This document shows positions 26,764 to 35,697 of a stretch of DNA of 64,000 bases, in pieces; the stretch's first letter is position 1, and each line of letters starts with the position of its first letter. Source of the DNA: Flavobacterium gelidicaeli (GTDB lineage Bacteria; Bacteroidota; Bacteroidia; Flavobacteriales; Flavobacteriaceae); NCBI RefSeq assembly GCF_013294005.1, contig NZ_JABSNK010000001.1, forward strand, positions 186,001 to 250,000. Reading direction: 5' to 3'. Under the pieces are notes generated by a model, which saw nothing but the letters and a program-made list of their open reading frames with translations, was not told where the DNA came from and ran no database searches. The position numbers were made by a program, and so were the translations under genes.

Positions 26764-29700
26764 TTAAAATTGCAAATTAACTCCTAGCATGTACGATTTT
26801 GCTTGAGGATAATACCCTCTATCAACACCTTGTACATTGTCCATTCCAGCCGTGGTTGGCCCTCCAACTTCAGGATCAAAACCAGTATACTTAGTAATTG
26901 TGAAAAGATTTTCACCTGTGATGTAAAACCTCACTTTTTGTAAAGAAGCTTTGTTAACTAAATCTGAAGGAAGAGAATACCCTAGTTGGATTGTTTTGAA
27001 TCTAAAGAAATCACCTTTCTGTAAATTAAAATCAGATGGATTACTAAAGTTTCTATTGGTATCATCAGTAGTCACTCTAGGGTAACTATTTGTAGATCCT
27101 TCACCAGTCCAGCGGCCTAAAACCTCTGTTTGGTAATTTGCATTTATGATATCTAGTCTTCTTAACCCTTGGTAAATTTTATTCCCTCCTGCTCCTTGAC
27201 CAAAAACTAATAAATCAATTCCTTTGTAATCTAAATTTAGTGTAAGTCCGTATGTATATTTAGGCAACGATGTCCCTAGGAACGTTCTATCCTCACCACC
27301 GATCACACCATCTCCGTTTAAATCTTGCCAACGGAAATCCCCTGGCTTAGCATTTGGTTGAATTACAACTCCTGCGTCATTTTTATAAGAATCAATTTCA
27401 GCTTGATTTTGAAAAACACCATTGGTTTTAAAGCCGTAGAATGAATTGTAAGCTTGACCAACCTGTGTTCTATTAATTTCATAAGAACTAGATTGTACTG
27501 TTTCATCCCCTGCAATAAAATTAACCCCTTTGTCAAGATAGGTAATTTCATTTTTGATATAAGAGAAGTTACCATTAACAGCAAGGTTTAAAGCTCCTAT
27601 TTTTTTACGGTATCCTAGCTCGACATCTATACCTTTATTTTCCATACTCGCAAGGTTTGCGTAAGAATCTCCTGTCGCACCCACATATCCAGGATTAGGT
27701 ACTGGCATGATGATACCCTCTGTTTTTTTATTAAATAAATCAACAGTTAAATTGAAGTCGCGAAGAAAATTCATCTCAAATCCAATATTTGCTTGTTTGG
27801 TTTCTTCCCATTTTAAATCAGGATTAGGTAATGCGTTTGGACTTTGTCCTGGAATAGGAATTCCTCCAATGGTATAATTTCTCTTAATACCAACAGTTGA
27901 AATGTATAAGAAGTCAGGTGAAGAGTCATTTCCTGTAACTCCGTAACCACCTCTAATTTTTAAAGTGCTAACGGCACCATCAGTATTCCAAAATCCTTCT
28001 TTTGAAGGCACCCATCCTAATGAAACTGATGGAAACGTTCCGTACTTATTGTTTGGTCCAAAGCGAGTAGAACCATCACGACGAATAATTCCCGTGAAAA
28101 TATATTTCTCCTTGAAATCATAATTTAATCTAGCAAAAATAGATTCAACTCTGTGTTCATAAGCTTGAGAGCTATATGCATTTGCAATTTTATCAGTAAT
28201 AGGGATTTCAACATTAAAGGAAGCTTCACTATGAGTTGTTGCAGGTACACCTTGATACGTCACATCATTTCCTGAAGAAATATTATCTACGTAAGTACCT
28301 TTACCAAGTAAAACACTAAAGTTATGATCACCAAGTTTTTTAGTATAATTTAAAGTATTTTCCCAGTTCCAACTAAATGATTTTTGATACGATCTAAATA
28401 GTTCGTTCTTGTCTCTTTTTGTCGCACCATTTAAGAAAAATACTGGTGTGAAATTATCTGAACCGTAAAAAGCTAATTTTCCCCCTGCTGTAGATCTAAA
28501 TTTCAAACCCGGTAAAACTTCTGCTTCAATAAAAATATTCCCCACAAAATTATCAGAGAAACTGTTATTACCCAATCTCGTTTTAGTATACGCTAATGGA
28601 TTCGTGTTTTCCTGAGTTACAATTGTAGAAATTCCATAATAGTTTCCGTTCGCATCTCTAATCGCGTTTGGATTATTCTGATAAATTGCTTGGTTAGGGT
28701 TGGTTTCAATTATAGGTGTCAATGGATCCAAATTGATTGCCGAAGATAATGGTCCTCCAAACTCGTCATTTGTATTACCAATACCAATCGTTTTTTCATT
28801 AGAGTATCCTAATGTTTGTCCAATTTTAATATACTTTCCTAGTTTGTGATTGGAGTTTAAACGAATATTTTTTCTAGTATAGTTCGAAATTTCAGAAGTA
28901 ACAATCCCTTCTTGATCTAATAATCCAAAAGACATATAAAATGTTGAAGCTTCGTTACCTCCACTGAAACTTAATTCATGAGAAGTACGTTGTGCACTAT
29001 CATTAAATATAGCATCCTGCCAGTTCGTTCCTTTACCGTAGTTAGTGGTAGTAGAATAAGGTGCTGGTTTTCCTCCATTAGTATAAGCCTCATTCATGAT
29101 TGTTGTGTACTGTGTTGCATCTAACAAATCAATTTTTTTAGCTGCTTGTGATACTCCAGTAAAACCAGTATAGTTAACACTTATTTTTCCTGATTTTCCT
29201 TTTTTAGTAGTTACTAGGATTACCCCTGCAGCTGCTCGAGATCCATAAATCGCTCCTGAGGCACCATCTTTTAAAACTTCAATAGATTCAATATCAGACT
29301 GATTTAAATATCCTATACCTCCATTATCTATGATAACACCATCAACAACCCATAAAGGATCATTATTATTTAACGTTGTAAATCCACGAATACGAATAGT
29401 AGACGCTGATCCTGGTTGCCCAGCATTTGCAGCTATCGAAACTCCTGAAACTCTACCTTGTAATGCCTGTTCTACTCTAGTGATAGGCAAACTCTCTAAA
29501 TCTTTAGCTTTAACACTAGATATCGATCCTGTTACCACACTTTTCTTTTGAGTACCATAACCTACAACCACTACCTCATTTAGATTTTGAGATTCTGATG
29601 TTAATTGTACTTTAACTGATGTACGCTTATTAATAGGTTCTTGAACGGTACCGTATCCAATAAAGCTAATTAGAAGCACGCCGTTTGAAGGAGCAAGAAT

Positions 29701-29886
29701 CTGAAACTTTCCGTCAAAATCAGAAGTTGTAGACTTATTTGTTCCTTTCAATAATACAGATGCCCCTGGTATTGGCATCCCACTTTCATCATTTACTATA
29801 CCACTAACAGATACATCTTGCGCTTGCGCTATAACTGAGAATAGTAACGATGAAAAACAAAAAATAAGTGATTTTATTAATTTCAT
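26764..29886 (-). CDS. SusC/RagA-family TonB-dependent glycan transporter
   Basis: 1040 residues: signal peptide (to AQAQ23), carboxypeptidase-regulatory-like domain (VSGIVNDESGMPIPGASVLLKG), the SusC TonB-box region LNEVVVVGYGTQKK, a plug with TIRIRGFTTLNNNDPLWVVDG, VLKDGASGAIYGSRAAAGVILVTTKKG, and a C-terminal beta-barrel ending in LQF. First gene of the PUL operon (SusC-SusD-GH30-GH3). It probably imports beta-glucan oligosaccharides. The divergent regulator gene and a repeat-rich control region lie upstream. Confidence 0.94.
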   Translation of the reverse strand: MKLIKSLIFCFSSLLFSVIAQAQDVSVSGIVNDESGMPIPGASVLLKGTNKSTTSDFDGKFQILAPSNGVLLISFIGYGTVQEPINKRTSVKVQLTSESQNLNEVVVVGYGTQKKSVVTGSISSVKAKDLESLPITRVEQALQGRVSGVSIAANAGQPGSASTIRIRGFTTLNNNDPLWVVDGVIIDNGGIGYLNQSDIESIEVLKDGASGAIYGSRAAAGVILVTTKKGKSGKISVNYTGFTGVSQAAKKIDLLDATQYTTIMNEAYTNGGKPAPYSTTTNYGKGTNWQDAIFNDSAQRTSHELSFSGGNEASTFYMSFGLLDQEGIVTSEISNYTRKNIRLNSNHKLGKYIKIGQTLGYSNEKTIGIGNTNDEFGGPLSSAINLDPLTPIIETNPNQAIYQNNPNAIRDANGNYYGISTIVTQENTNPLAYTKTRLGNNSFSDNFVGNIFIEAEVLPGLKFRSTAGGKLAFYGSDNFTPVFFLNGATKRDKNELFRSYQKSFSWNWENTLNYTKKLGDHNFSVLLGKGTYVDNISSGNDVTYQGVPATTHSEASFNVEIPITDKIANAYSSQAYEHRVESIFARLNYDFKEKYIFTGIIRRDGSTRFGPNNKYGTFPSVSLGWVPSKEGFWNTDGAVSTLKIRGGYGVTGNDSSPDFLYISTVGIKRNYTIGGIPIPGQSPNALPNPDLKWEETKQANIGFEMNFLRDFNLTVDLFNKKTEGIIMPVPNPGYVGATGDSYANLASMENKGIDVELGYRKKIGALNLAVNGNFSYIKNEITYLDKGVNFIAGDETVQSSSYEINRTQVGQAYNSFYGFKTNGVFQNQAEIDSYKNDAGVVIQPNAKPGDFRWQDLNGDGVIGGEDRTFLGTSLPKYTYGLTLNLDYKGIDLLVFGQGAGGNKIYQGLRRLDIINANYQTEVLGRWTGEGSTNSYPRVTTDDTNRNFSNPSDFNLQKGDFFRFKTIQLGYSLPSDLVNKASLQKVRFYITGENLFTITKYTGFDPEVGGPTTAGMDNVQGVDRGYYPQAKSYMLGVNLQF

Positions 29887-29966
29887 TTTTCTAAAAATTT
29901 TGGTTAATTAATTAGTAATTTAATGCTAAAGTATCTATATTATTTTGATATTGGTATTTTAAATTA

Positions 29967-30076
29967 CTTACAAAAACACATCATTTTGATTTTTAACACC
30001 TTACAAAAACACATCAAAAAAATTATAAACACCTTAAAGTCAATATTATATAATCAAAAAAACACTGTTACAAAAA
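29967..30076. promoter_or_regulatory. 33-bp-phased direct repeats, candidate operator array of the PUL
   Basis: CTTACAAAAACACATCA occurs exactly twice (29967-29983, 30000-30016), 33 bp apart. AACACCTTA also repeats 33 bp apart (29995-30003, 30028-30036). A further TTACAAAAA follows at 30068-30076, 34 bp after a degenerate third copy. About three helical turns separate the units, which suits a multimeric activator bound on one DNA face. Confidence 0.6.
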
Positions 30077-30131
30077 TGTTAATAAATAAAAATAAACACT
30101 ACATTTATATTTTATTAACTATTTAACTTAT

Positions 30132-30153
30132 AAATGCAACAAATGTTGCATTT
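30132..30153. promoter_or_regulatory. Perfect palindrome upstream of the PUL regulator gene
   Basis: AAATGCAACA (30132-30141), spacer AA, TGTTGCATTT (30144-30153). The 22-bp site ends 46 bp before the regulator ATG and has no T tract, so it looks like a dimer-binding operator and not a terminator. Confidence 0.55.
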
Positions 30154-30199
30154 AGTTCGTGTTTCATAATTTTAAAAACATCATTTCACTTATATAAAT

Positions 30200-33076
30200 A
30201 TGAAATTAATTATTAAAAAATTCTTACTATTATTAAGTGTATTTAGCCTTTTATCTGCAAAAAGTCAAGTAAAAAACATTGGTCTACCTGATATTAAAAA
30301 CTATAAACGTACAGTATACAACGCCGGAACTCAAAACTGGAATATTGATCAAGATAAAAATGGTATTATTTACTTTGCGAATAATGAAGGCTTAGTTCAA
30401 TTTAATGGAACTAGCTGGAAAAATTATCAACTTCCAAATAAATCTGTTATTAGAAGTTTAAAAGTGGACAAGCTGGGTGTGATCTATGTGGGAGGCAACA
30501 ATGAATTTGGCTATTTTAAACCCAACAGTAAAGGAAAATTAGTATATCAATCATTATCCAGTAAACTTAATACTGAGGATAAGAAAGATATCAACTTGAT
30601 ATGGCGTGTTCACCTTTACAATGAAACAATCATTTTTCAGTCATTTACCAAAATTTTTATTTTCGAAAATAATAAATGTACTACTATAAATGCGCTCACA
30701 AAATTCCAGTTTTCATTTGTACTTAACAACAAACTTTACGTTCAAGACAAAACAGAAGGTGTTTTAGAATTACGTGCTGGAAAATTATATCCTATAGCTG
30801 GAACTAAATATTTTAACGGAACCGAAATTTGGTCTATGCTCCAACTAAGTCAAGAACGCTTTCTAATTATGACTCTTGAAAAAGGCCTTTTTATATATGA
30901 AGACGGAAAAGTAACTCCTTGGAATACCGAAGCAAATAATTTCGTCTTAAAAAACACCTCTTTGGGAGGGATAATTATCGATAAAAAATTCATAGTACTA
31001 AATACTGTTTTAAACGGAATCGCTATTTGTGATTTAAACGGCAAAATAACACAACATCTTAACCACAATAAAGGAATCCAGAACAACACTATATTAACCT
31101 CCTTTATTGATGACCAAAAAAACCTATGGCTAGGTCTCGACAATGGTATTAGTTTTATCAACATTAATTCGCCTTTTACCTTTTTTGATTATAGCTATAA
31201 CCTCAGCACTGTTTACTCATCTGTAGTATTTGAGAATAACTTATACATTGCCACAAATCAAGGCTTGTTTTATCATCCTTGGGATAAAGACTTCAAAGAC
31301 GAACCGTTTAAACTCGTCCCAGGAACAAACGCACAAGCTTGGAATATACAAGTATTTGACACTATTTTATTGTGTGCCAGTAATAGAGGCGCACTAGTTA
31401 TCAATAATAAAACGGCAACTAAACTAGATCCTAATGGGTATTTTGGCTTTAGAGCAATCCCCAATAAGCCCAGTTACATCCTAGGCCTCAGTTATACTGG
31501 TTTTAGCATTTTCAAAAAAGAAAACGGAAAACTCATTTTAGTAAACCATGTAAAAGGATTTAATGAAATCATAAATAGTTTTGAAATAGAACTCGATAAT
31601 GATTTTATATGGCTTCATATGGAACAGTATATTTATCAAATAAAACTAACCGCTGATTTATCCGAAATTGAGACCATAACAAAACACCATAAAATTAGCA
31701 ATGCTATTCCTGGCATAAAAAGTCTCCAAAAAATTAATAACAAAGTTTACTTTCAATCACAAAATCAATTTTACAGATACTCAAAGGAGCAGGAAATATT
31801 TTTTAAAGACAAACAAATGACGGCGCTTTTTAAAAAGGTACCACTAATTAGTTCCATTAAAGAAGATTCTCATGGCAATTTATGGTACACTTATAATGAG
31901 TCATTAGGCGTTTTGAAGAAAAATTACGCAAAAAAATATACTAATAGCGTTGCTCCTTTTGCCAATCTAAAAGGAAGTTTGGTTAAAAACTTTGTTTCGA
32001 TTAATACTGTTGATTCTAAAAATATCTTTATAGGACTCATAGACGGATTAGCACATTATGACTCTGAAATATCCAGTAAGTATATTTCGAAACCACGGGT
32101 ATTTATTACTAACTTTTCATACCCTGGAGAAAGTATCAATACCAACTATACTAACAACCAAACAACCGAATATACGATTCCCTATCGCTCTAATCATGTA
32201 AAATTTTCTTTCTCCTCACCCACTTATGAAAACCAAGAAAACGTTAAGTACAGTTACAAACTGGTTCCTTTTGAAACTGAATGGCATCCATGGACAACGT
32301 TATCTATAAAAGAATATACAAATTTGAAAGAAGGGGCTTATACGATGGAAATTAAAGCCAAAAATGGCTACGGAATAGCATCAAACGTAGCTTCATTAGA
32401 ATTTGAAATTGCACCACCATGGTATCGCCATTATTTCGCTTACATTTTTTACGTAGTATTACTGATTAGTTTATTTATAATTACATCTAACCAGATAAAG
32501 CTAAAAATAAGAAAGAACAAATATTACGAAACTATTGAACAACGCCGTTTATATCTTGAAAAAGAGGCCAAAATTAGGCATGAGCAACATGAATTAGAAA
32601 AAGAAATTGAAAAACTCAAAAATGACAAGTTACAAATTCAGATTTTATCTAAAGACAAAGAACTAGTAAACAACTCACTACAAGTCGCTAAGAAAAACAA
32701 AGTCCTTAACGGTATCATTCATAAACTGAAAGAAATTGATAACAACCAATTAGACGAAGCAACTAAATTTCAAGTTACAAAGCTTAACAAAAGTATTGTC
32801 AAAGAGGTAAACAATGACAAAAGCTGGAAAGATTTAGAAAAACACATTAAAAACGTGCACTTTGAATTCTTAAAACGCCTTAAAGAAAAGCATCCTACAA
32901 TTTCACCTAGAGAATTAGATTTATCTACCTACCTACTAATGAATATGTCTACCAAAGAAATTGTTGAGATTATGAACATTTCTTCTGGTGGCGTAGAATT
33001 AGCCCGTTACAGACTACGTAAAAAATTAGAACTTAATAAAAAAGAAAATCTTACGGGCTATTTAATGAGTATTTAA
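30200..33076 (+). CDS. Periplasmic beta-propeller sensor with cytoplasmic LuxR-type HTH (PUL regulator)
   Basis: 958 residues: signal peptide (to about AKSQ23), a long sensor region with two-component-regulator propeller repeats (NWNIDQDKNGIIYFANNEGLVQFNGTSW, NLWLGLDNGISFIN), a triple-tyrosine (Y_Y_Y) domain (about 655-735), one membrane helix (YFAYIFYVVLLISLFIITS, about 743-761), a charged coiled coil and a C-terminal helix-turn-helix (about 895-950; SPRELDLSTYLLMNMSTKEIVEIM). No kinase or receiver domain is present, so the DNA-binding domain is fused directly to the sensor, as in SusR-like proteins. Divergent from the PUL it probably activates. Confidence 0.88.
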   Translation: MKLIIKKFLLLLSVFSLLSAKSQVKNIGLPDIKNYKRTVYNAGTQNWNIDQDKNGIIYFANNEGLVQFNGTSWKNYQLPNKSVIRSLKVDKLGVIYVGGNNEFGYFKPNSKGKLVYQSLSSKLNTEDKKDINLIWRVHLYNETIIFQSFTKIFIFENNKCTTINALTKFQFSFVLNNKLYVQDKTEGVLELRAGKLYPIAGTKYFNGTEIWSMLQLSQERFLIMTLEKGLFIYEDGKVTPWNTEANNFVLKNTSLGGIIIDKKFIVLNTVLNGIAICDLNGKITQHLNHNKGIQNNTILTSFIDDQKNLWLGLDNGISFININSPFTFFDYSYNLSTVYSSVVFENNLYIATNQGLFYHPWDKDFKDEPFKLVPGTNAQAWNIQVFDTILLCASNRGALVINNKTATKLDPNGYFGFRAIPNKPSYILGLSYTGFSIFKKENGKLILVNHVKGFNEIINSFEIELDNDFIWLHMEQYIYQIKLTADLSEIETITKHHKISNAIPGIKSLQKINNKVYFQSQNQFYRYSKEQEIFFKDKQMTALFKKVPLISSIKEDSHGNLWYTYNESLGVLKKNYAKKYTNSVAPFANLKGSLVKNFVSINTVDSKNIFIGLIDGLAHYDSEISSKYISKPRVFITNFSYPGESINTNYTNNQTTEYTIPYRSNHVKFSFSSPTYENQENVKYSYKLVPFETEWHPWTTLSIKEYTNLKEGAYTMEIKAKNGYGIASNVASLEFEIAPPWYRHYFAYIFYVVLLISLFIITSNQIKLKIRKNKYYETIEQRRLYLEKEAKIRHEQHELEKEIEKLKNDKLQIQILSKDKELVNNSLQVAKKNKVLNGIIHKLKEIDNNQLDEATKFQVTKLNKSIVKEVNNDKSWKDLEKHIKNVHFEFLKRLKEKHPTISPRELDLSTYLLMNMSTKEIVEIMNISSGGVELARYRLRKKLELNKKENLTGYLMSI

Positions 33077-33107
33077 TAATGCTGAATATCTTATTTTTAA
33101 TCCAAAA

Positions 33108-33139
33108 AAAAGGGTTTGACATTATTGTCAAACCCTTTT
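33108..33139. terminator. Strong bidirectional terminator (GGGTTTGACA stem, second copy)
   Basis: Arms AAAAGGGTTTGACA (33108-33121) and TGTCAAACCCTTTT (33126-33139), loop TTAT, then further T residues. Arms are identical to those at 21261-21292. It lies between the convergent regulator and rlmN genes. Confidence 0.9.
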
Positions 33140-33163
33140 TTACATATTTTAAATAAAACTAAA

Positions 33164-34201
33164 TTAAGCTTCTTTATTAGCCAATTGTCCACAAGCGGCA
33201 TCAATATCTTTCCCTCTACTCCTTCTTACTTTGACTACAATTCCGCTAGCTTCCAGAGCCTTTATGTAAGCGTTTGTAGCTTCTTCAGAGGCTTGTTGAA
33301 ACTCACCATCATCAATTGGATTGTATTCGATTAAGTTTACCTTACATGGGACGTATTTACAAAACTTTACTAAGGCATCAACTGATTCTTTATTGTCATT
33401 GATTCCTTTCCAAACTACGTACTCATAAGAAATTTTTGATTTGGTTTTTCTATACCAATATTCTAATGACTCTCTTAAATCGGCCAAAGGAAAATTAGCA
33501 CTAAAAGGCATGATTCGAGCACGTATTTCATCTATAGCCGAATGCAATGATACCGCTAGTTTGAATTTTACATCATCATCAGCAAGCTTCTTAATCATTT
33601 TAGGTACTCCTGATGTGGAAACCATAATACGTTTAGGCGACATTCCTAATCCTTCTTCAGAAGTAATCATTTCAATCGCTTTTAATACATTATTGTAATT
33701 CATCAATGGTTCACCCATTCCCATGAAAACAATATTAGAAAGCGGATGATTGTGATACAAACGACTTTCCTTATCTATAGCTATCACCTGATCATAAATT
33801 TCGGCAGGTTCTAAGTTTCGCATTCTTTTTAATCGTGCTGTAGCGCAAAAGTTGCAATCTAAACTACAACCTACTTGACTAGAAACACAAGCTGTTGTTC
33901 TTGTATTAGTAGGAATCAATACTGACTCAACCACTAAACCATCATGTAAGCGAACGGCGTTTTTTACTGTACCGTCTTCAGATCTTTGCATGGTATCTAC
34001 TTTAATGTGATTGATCACAAAATTTTGTTCCAGCATGGCACGCGTTTCTTTAGAAATATTTGTCATATCCTCAAAACTGTGCGCTCCTTTACTCCACAAC
34101 CACTCATATACTTGATTTCCACGAAAGGCTTTGTCTCCACTGGTTACAAAAAATTCGCGTAAATCTTCTTTTGATACTGCTCGTATGTCTTTTTTCTCCA
34201 T
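33164..34201 (-). CDS. rlmN: Dual-specificity 23S rRNA/tRNA adenine-C2 methyltransferase RlmN
   Basis: Radical-SAM enzyme that methylates C2 of A2503 in 23S rRNA and A37 in some tRNAs. The cluster-binding motif CSLDCNFC is at about residues 112-119; VFMGMGEPLMNY, SVSTSGVP-like and SLHSA segments follow, and the C-terminal catalytic cysteine region is present (DAACGQL). I chose the second ATG (34201, MEKKDIRAVSK). The first ATG (34207) would lie at the expected transcription start of a -7 element at 34212-34219. About 345 residues, normal. Confidence 0.93.
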   Translation of the reverse strand: MEKKDIRAVSKEDLREFFVTSGDKAFRGNQVYEWLWSKGAHSFEDMTNISKETRAMLEQNFVINHIKVDTMQRSEDGTVKNAVRLHDGLVVESVLIPTNTRTTACVSSQVGCSLDCNFCATARLKRMRNLEPAEIYDQVIAIDKESRLYHNHPLSNIVFMGMGEPLMNYNNVLKAIEMITSEEGLGMSPKRIMVSTSGVPKMIKKLADDDVKFKLAVSLHSAIDEIRARIMPFSANFPLADLRESLEYWYRKTKSKISYEYVVWKGINDNKESVDALVKFCKYVPCKVNLIEYNPIDDGEFQQASEEATNAYIKALEASGIVVKVRRSRGKDIDAACGQLANKEA

Positions 34202-34211
34202 TTGCATGGTA

Positions 34212-34219
34212 CAAATTTA
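34212..34219 (-). promoter_or_regulatory. -7 element for rlmN
   Basis: Minus-strand TAAATTTG matches TAnnTTTG. Transcription would begin near 34206, leaving a leader of about 5 nt before the ATG at 34201. Confidence 0.4.
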
Positions 34220-34234
34220 ATGACTATTTCTTGA

Positions 34235-34263
34235 TTTGTTGTTTTGATATTTTAATAACTTTG
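34235..34263 (+). promoter_or_regulatory. Promoter of the O-methyltransferase gene
   Basis: TTTG (34235-34238), 17 nt, then TAACTTTG (34256-34263), ending 15 bp before the ATG at 34279. The rlmN promoter is back to back with it. Confidence 0.55.
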
Positions 34264-34278
34264 ACAAAAATTAAAAAA

Positions 34279-34920
34279 ATGCATTTCATTTCAACCGAAT
34301 TAGAAGATTATATCGAGCAACACTCCGAAAAGGAACCCGAATTACTAGCTGCACTTAATAAAGAAACCTACCAGAAAATTTTATTACCCCGAATGTTAAG
34401 TGGCCATTTTCAAGGTCGGGTTTTAAGTATGTTGGCAAAATTGATTCGCCCAATGAATATTCTTGAGATTGGTACTTACACAGGATACTCTGCTTTGTGT
34501 TTGTGTGAAGGAATGCAAGATGGTGGGCAGTTACATACAATTGACATCAAAGAAGAACTAATCGATTTTCAGCGCAAGCATTTTGATAAATCGTCTTGGG
34601 GCAAACAAATTACGCAGCACCTAGGAGAAGCAACTGCTATTATCCCCACACTTGATGTGAAATTTGACTTGGTTTTTATTGATGCTGATAAAGAGAATTA
34701 CATCAATTATTTTGAAATGATTGTTCCAAAAATGAATAAAGGTGGAATTATCCTCTCTGATAACGTTTTATGGAGCGGAAAAGTGCTAGAACCTTTAAAC
34801 CCGAAAGACATTAGTACTAAAATATTATTAGAATACAATGCATTACTAAAAAACGACCCTCGAGTTGAAACGGTATTATTACCTATTCGTGACGGATTGA
34901 CCGTTAGTAGGGTATTGTAG
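34279..34920 (+). CDS. Class I SAM-dependent O-methyltransferase (COMT/Methyltransf_3 type)
   Basis: 213 residues from ATG 34279; a longer reading from 34060 runs through the promoter and into rlmN and is rejected. The sequence has NILEIGTYTGYSALCL (SAM motif I), HTIDIKEELIDF, the metal-binding VFIDADKENYINYF, and GGIILSDNVLWSGKV, all typical of cation-dependent O-methyltransferases related to catechol and caffeoyl-CoA enzymes. The physiological acceptor in bacteria of this family is mostly unknown. It stands alone between rlmN and a PAP2 gene. Confidence 0.9.
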   Translation: MHFISTELEDYIEQHSEKEPELLAALNKETYQKILLPRMLSGHFQGRVLSMLAKLIRPMNILEIGTYTGYSALCLCEGMQDGGQLHTIDIKEELIDFQRKHFDKSSWGKQITQHLGEATAIIPTLDVKFDLVFIDADKENYINYFEMIVPKMNKGGIILSDNVLWSGKVLEPLNPKDISTKILLEYNALLKNDPRVETVLLPIRDGLTVSRVL

Positions 34921-35061
34921 TGTTTGAAAGCACTTTATAAATTACTTGTAAAAGTAGCACCCTACGTAATTAGCCCTGATAGTAGTAAAAATCCTTGTGC
35001 TTGAAAATGGATTTTTTTCTAAACAAAAAAGAGCGACTGAAAGAAGCTCCTTTATTGTTAT

Positions 35062-35080
35062 TGAAAAAACCTTTTTCAAG
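35062..35080. terminator. Possible terminator between convergent methyltransferase and PAP2 genes
   Basis: Short hairpin TTGAAAAA (35062-35069) / TTTTTCAA (35073-35080). The stem is AT-rich and weak. The rest of 34921-35112 shows nothing assignable. Confidence 0.3.
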
Positions 35081-35112
35081 TATAAGATTGTAACGTATAG
35101 CAGGAATAGCTT

Positions 35113-35697
35113 TTAAATAGTTGTATTTATAGAAGCAAGTGGAAAGTATTTTTGTTGTAATTTTCTATATATTTTATAAGCTAAATATCCTGAAATAGCG
35201 CCAAAAGTGTAGCCCGTAACAATATCTATTGGGTAATGCAATCCTAAATAAATGCGGCTGTAAGCAAAGATTAACGGCCATAGAAATAACAAATAAGCAT
35301 GTTTATAGTACTGCTTTATAGTATTAAAAATAAGTACAGTCACAGCCATACTTGTTGTAGCGTGACCAGAGAAAAAACTAAAAGAGCCTCTAGACTGAAC
35401 TATACGCATCACATCCTTTATGTCAGGATTATTACAAGGTCTTAATCGCTGAAAACCATTTTTAAACAGGTTAGTTACTTGATCTGTAAAAGTGATTAAT
35501 ATAGCTATCGAAAGTAGTAAATACAGTGTTTGTTTTGTTCCTAATTTTTTATAAATTAAGTATAATAAAACAAGAAATAATGGTGTCCAGTTAGCTTGAC
35601 TAGTAATCAATAACCATATACCGTCATAGGTTTTTGAGCCTAAACCATTAAGAAAAAGAAACAATTCTGTATCTAATGATAATAATTTATCAATCAT
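35113..35697 (-). CDS. PAP2-family membrane phosphatase
   Basis: 194 residues with about five hydrophobic helices. The three phosphatase motifs are present: K79-x6-R86P87 (KNGFQRLRP), SGH at 110-112, and S147R-x5-H154-x3-D158 (SRIYLGLHYPID). Such integral enzymes dephosphorylate lipid phosphates, for example undecaprenyl diphosphate or phosphatidylglycerophosphate. The substrate here is not determined. The start shares one base with the tatA stop (TAATG), so the two are translationally coupled. Confidence 0.88.
   Translation of the reverse strand: MIDKLLSLDTELFLFLNGLGSKTYDGIWLLITSQANWTPLFLVLLYLIYKKLGTKQTLYLLLSIAILITFTDQVTNLFKNGFQRLRPCNNPDIKDVMRIVQSRGSFSFFSGHATTSMAVTVLIFNTIKQYYKHAYLLFLWPLIFAYSRIYLGLHYPIDIVTGYTFGAISGYLAYKIYRKLQQKYFPLASINTTI

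Larger units (their letters stand above)
29887..30199. other. Control region between the divergent PUL operon and its regulator
   Basis: 313 very AT-rich bases without a credible gene. It holds a 33-bp-phased direct-repeat array (29967-30076) and a perfect 10-2-10 palindrome (30132-30153). I see no clear TAnnTTTG for either gene. Confidence 0.6.

Noticed and set aside
29923..30126. 67-codon open frame in the PUL control region
   Set aside because: Composition is just AT-rich (I, K, L, Y, N), it covers the direct repeats, and no domain or start context supports it.
34060..34278. Upstream start of the O-methyltransferase gene
   Set aside because: It overlaps rlmN and the promoter elements at 34235-34263; the family N-terminus starts at 34279.
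34921..35112. Small gene or RNA in the spacer between the methyltransferase and PAP2 genes
   Set aside because: No open frame of note, no stable structure beyond a weak AT-rich hairpin.
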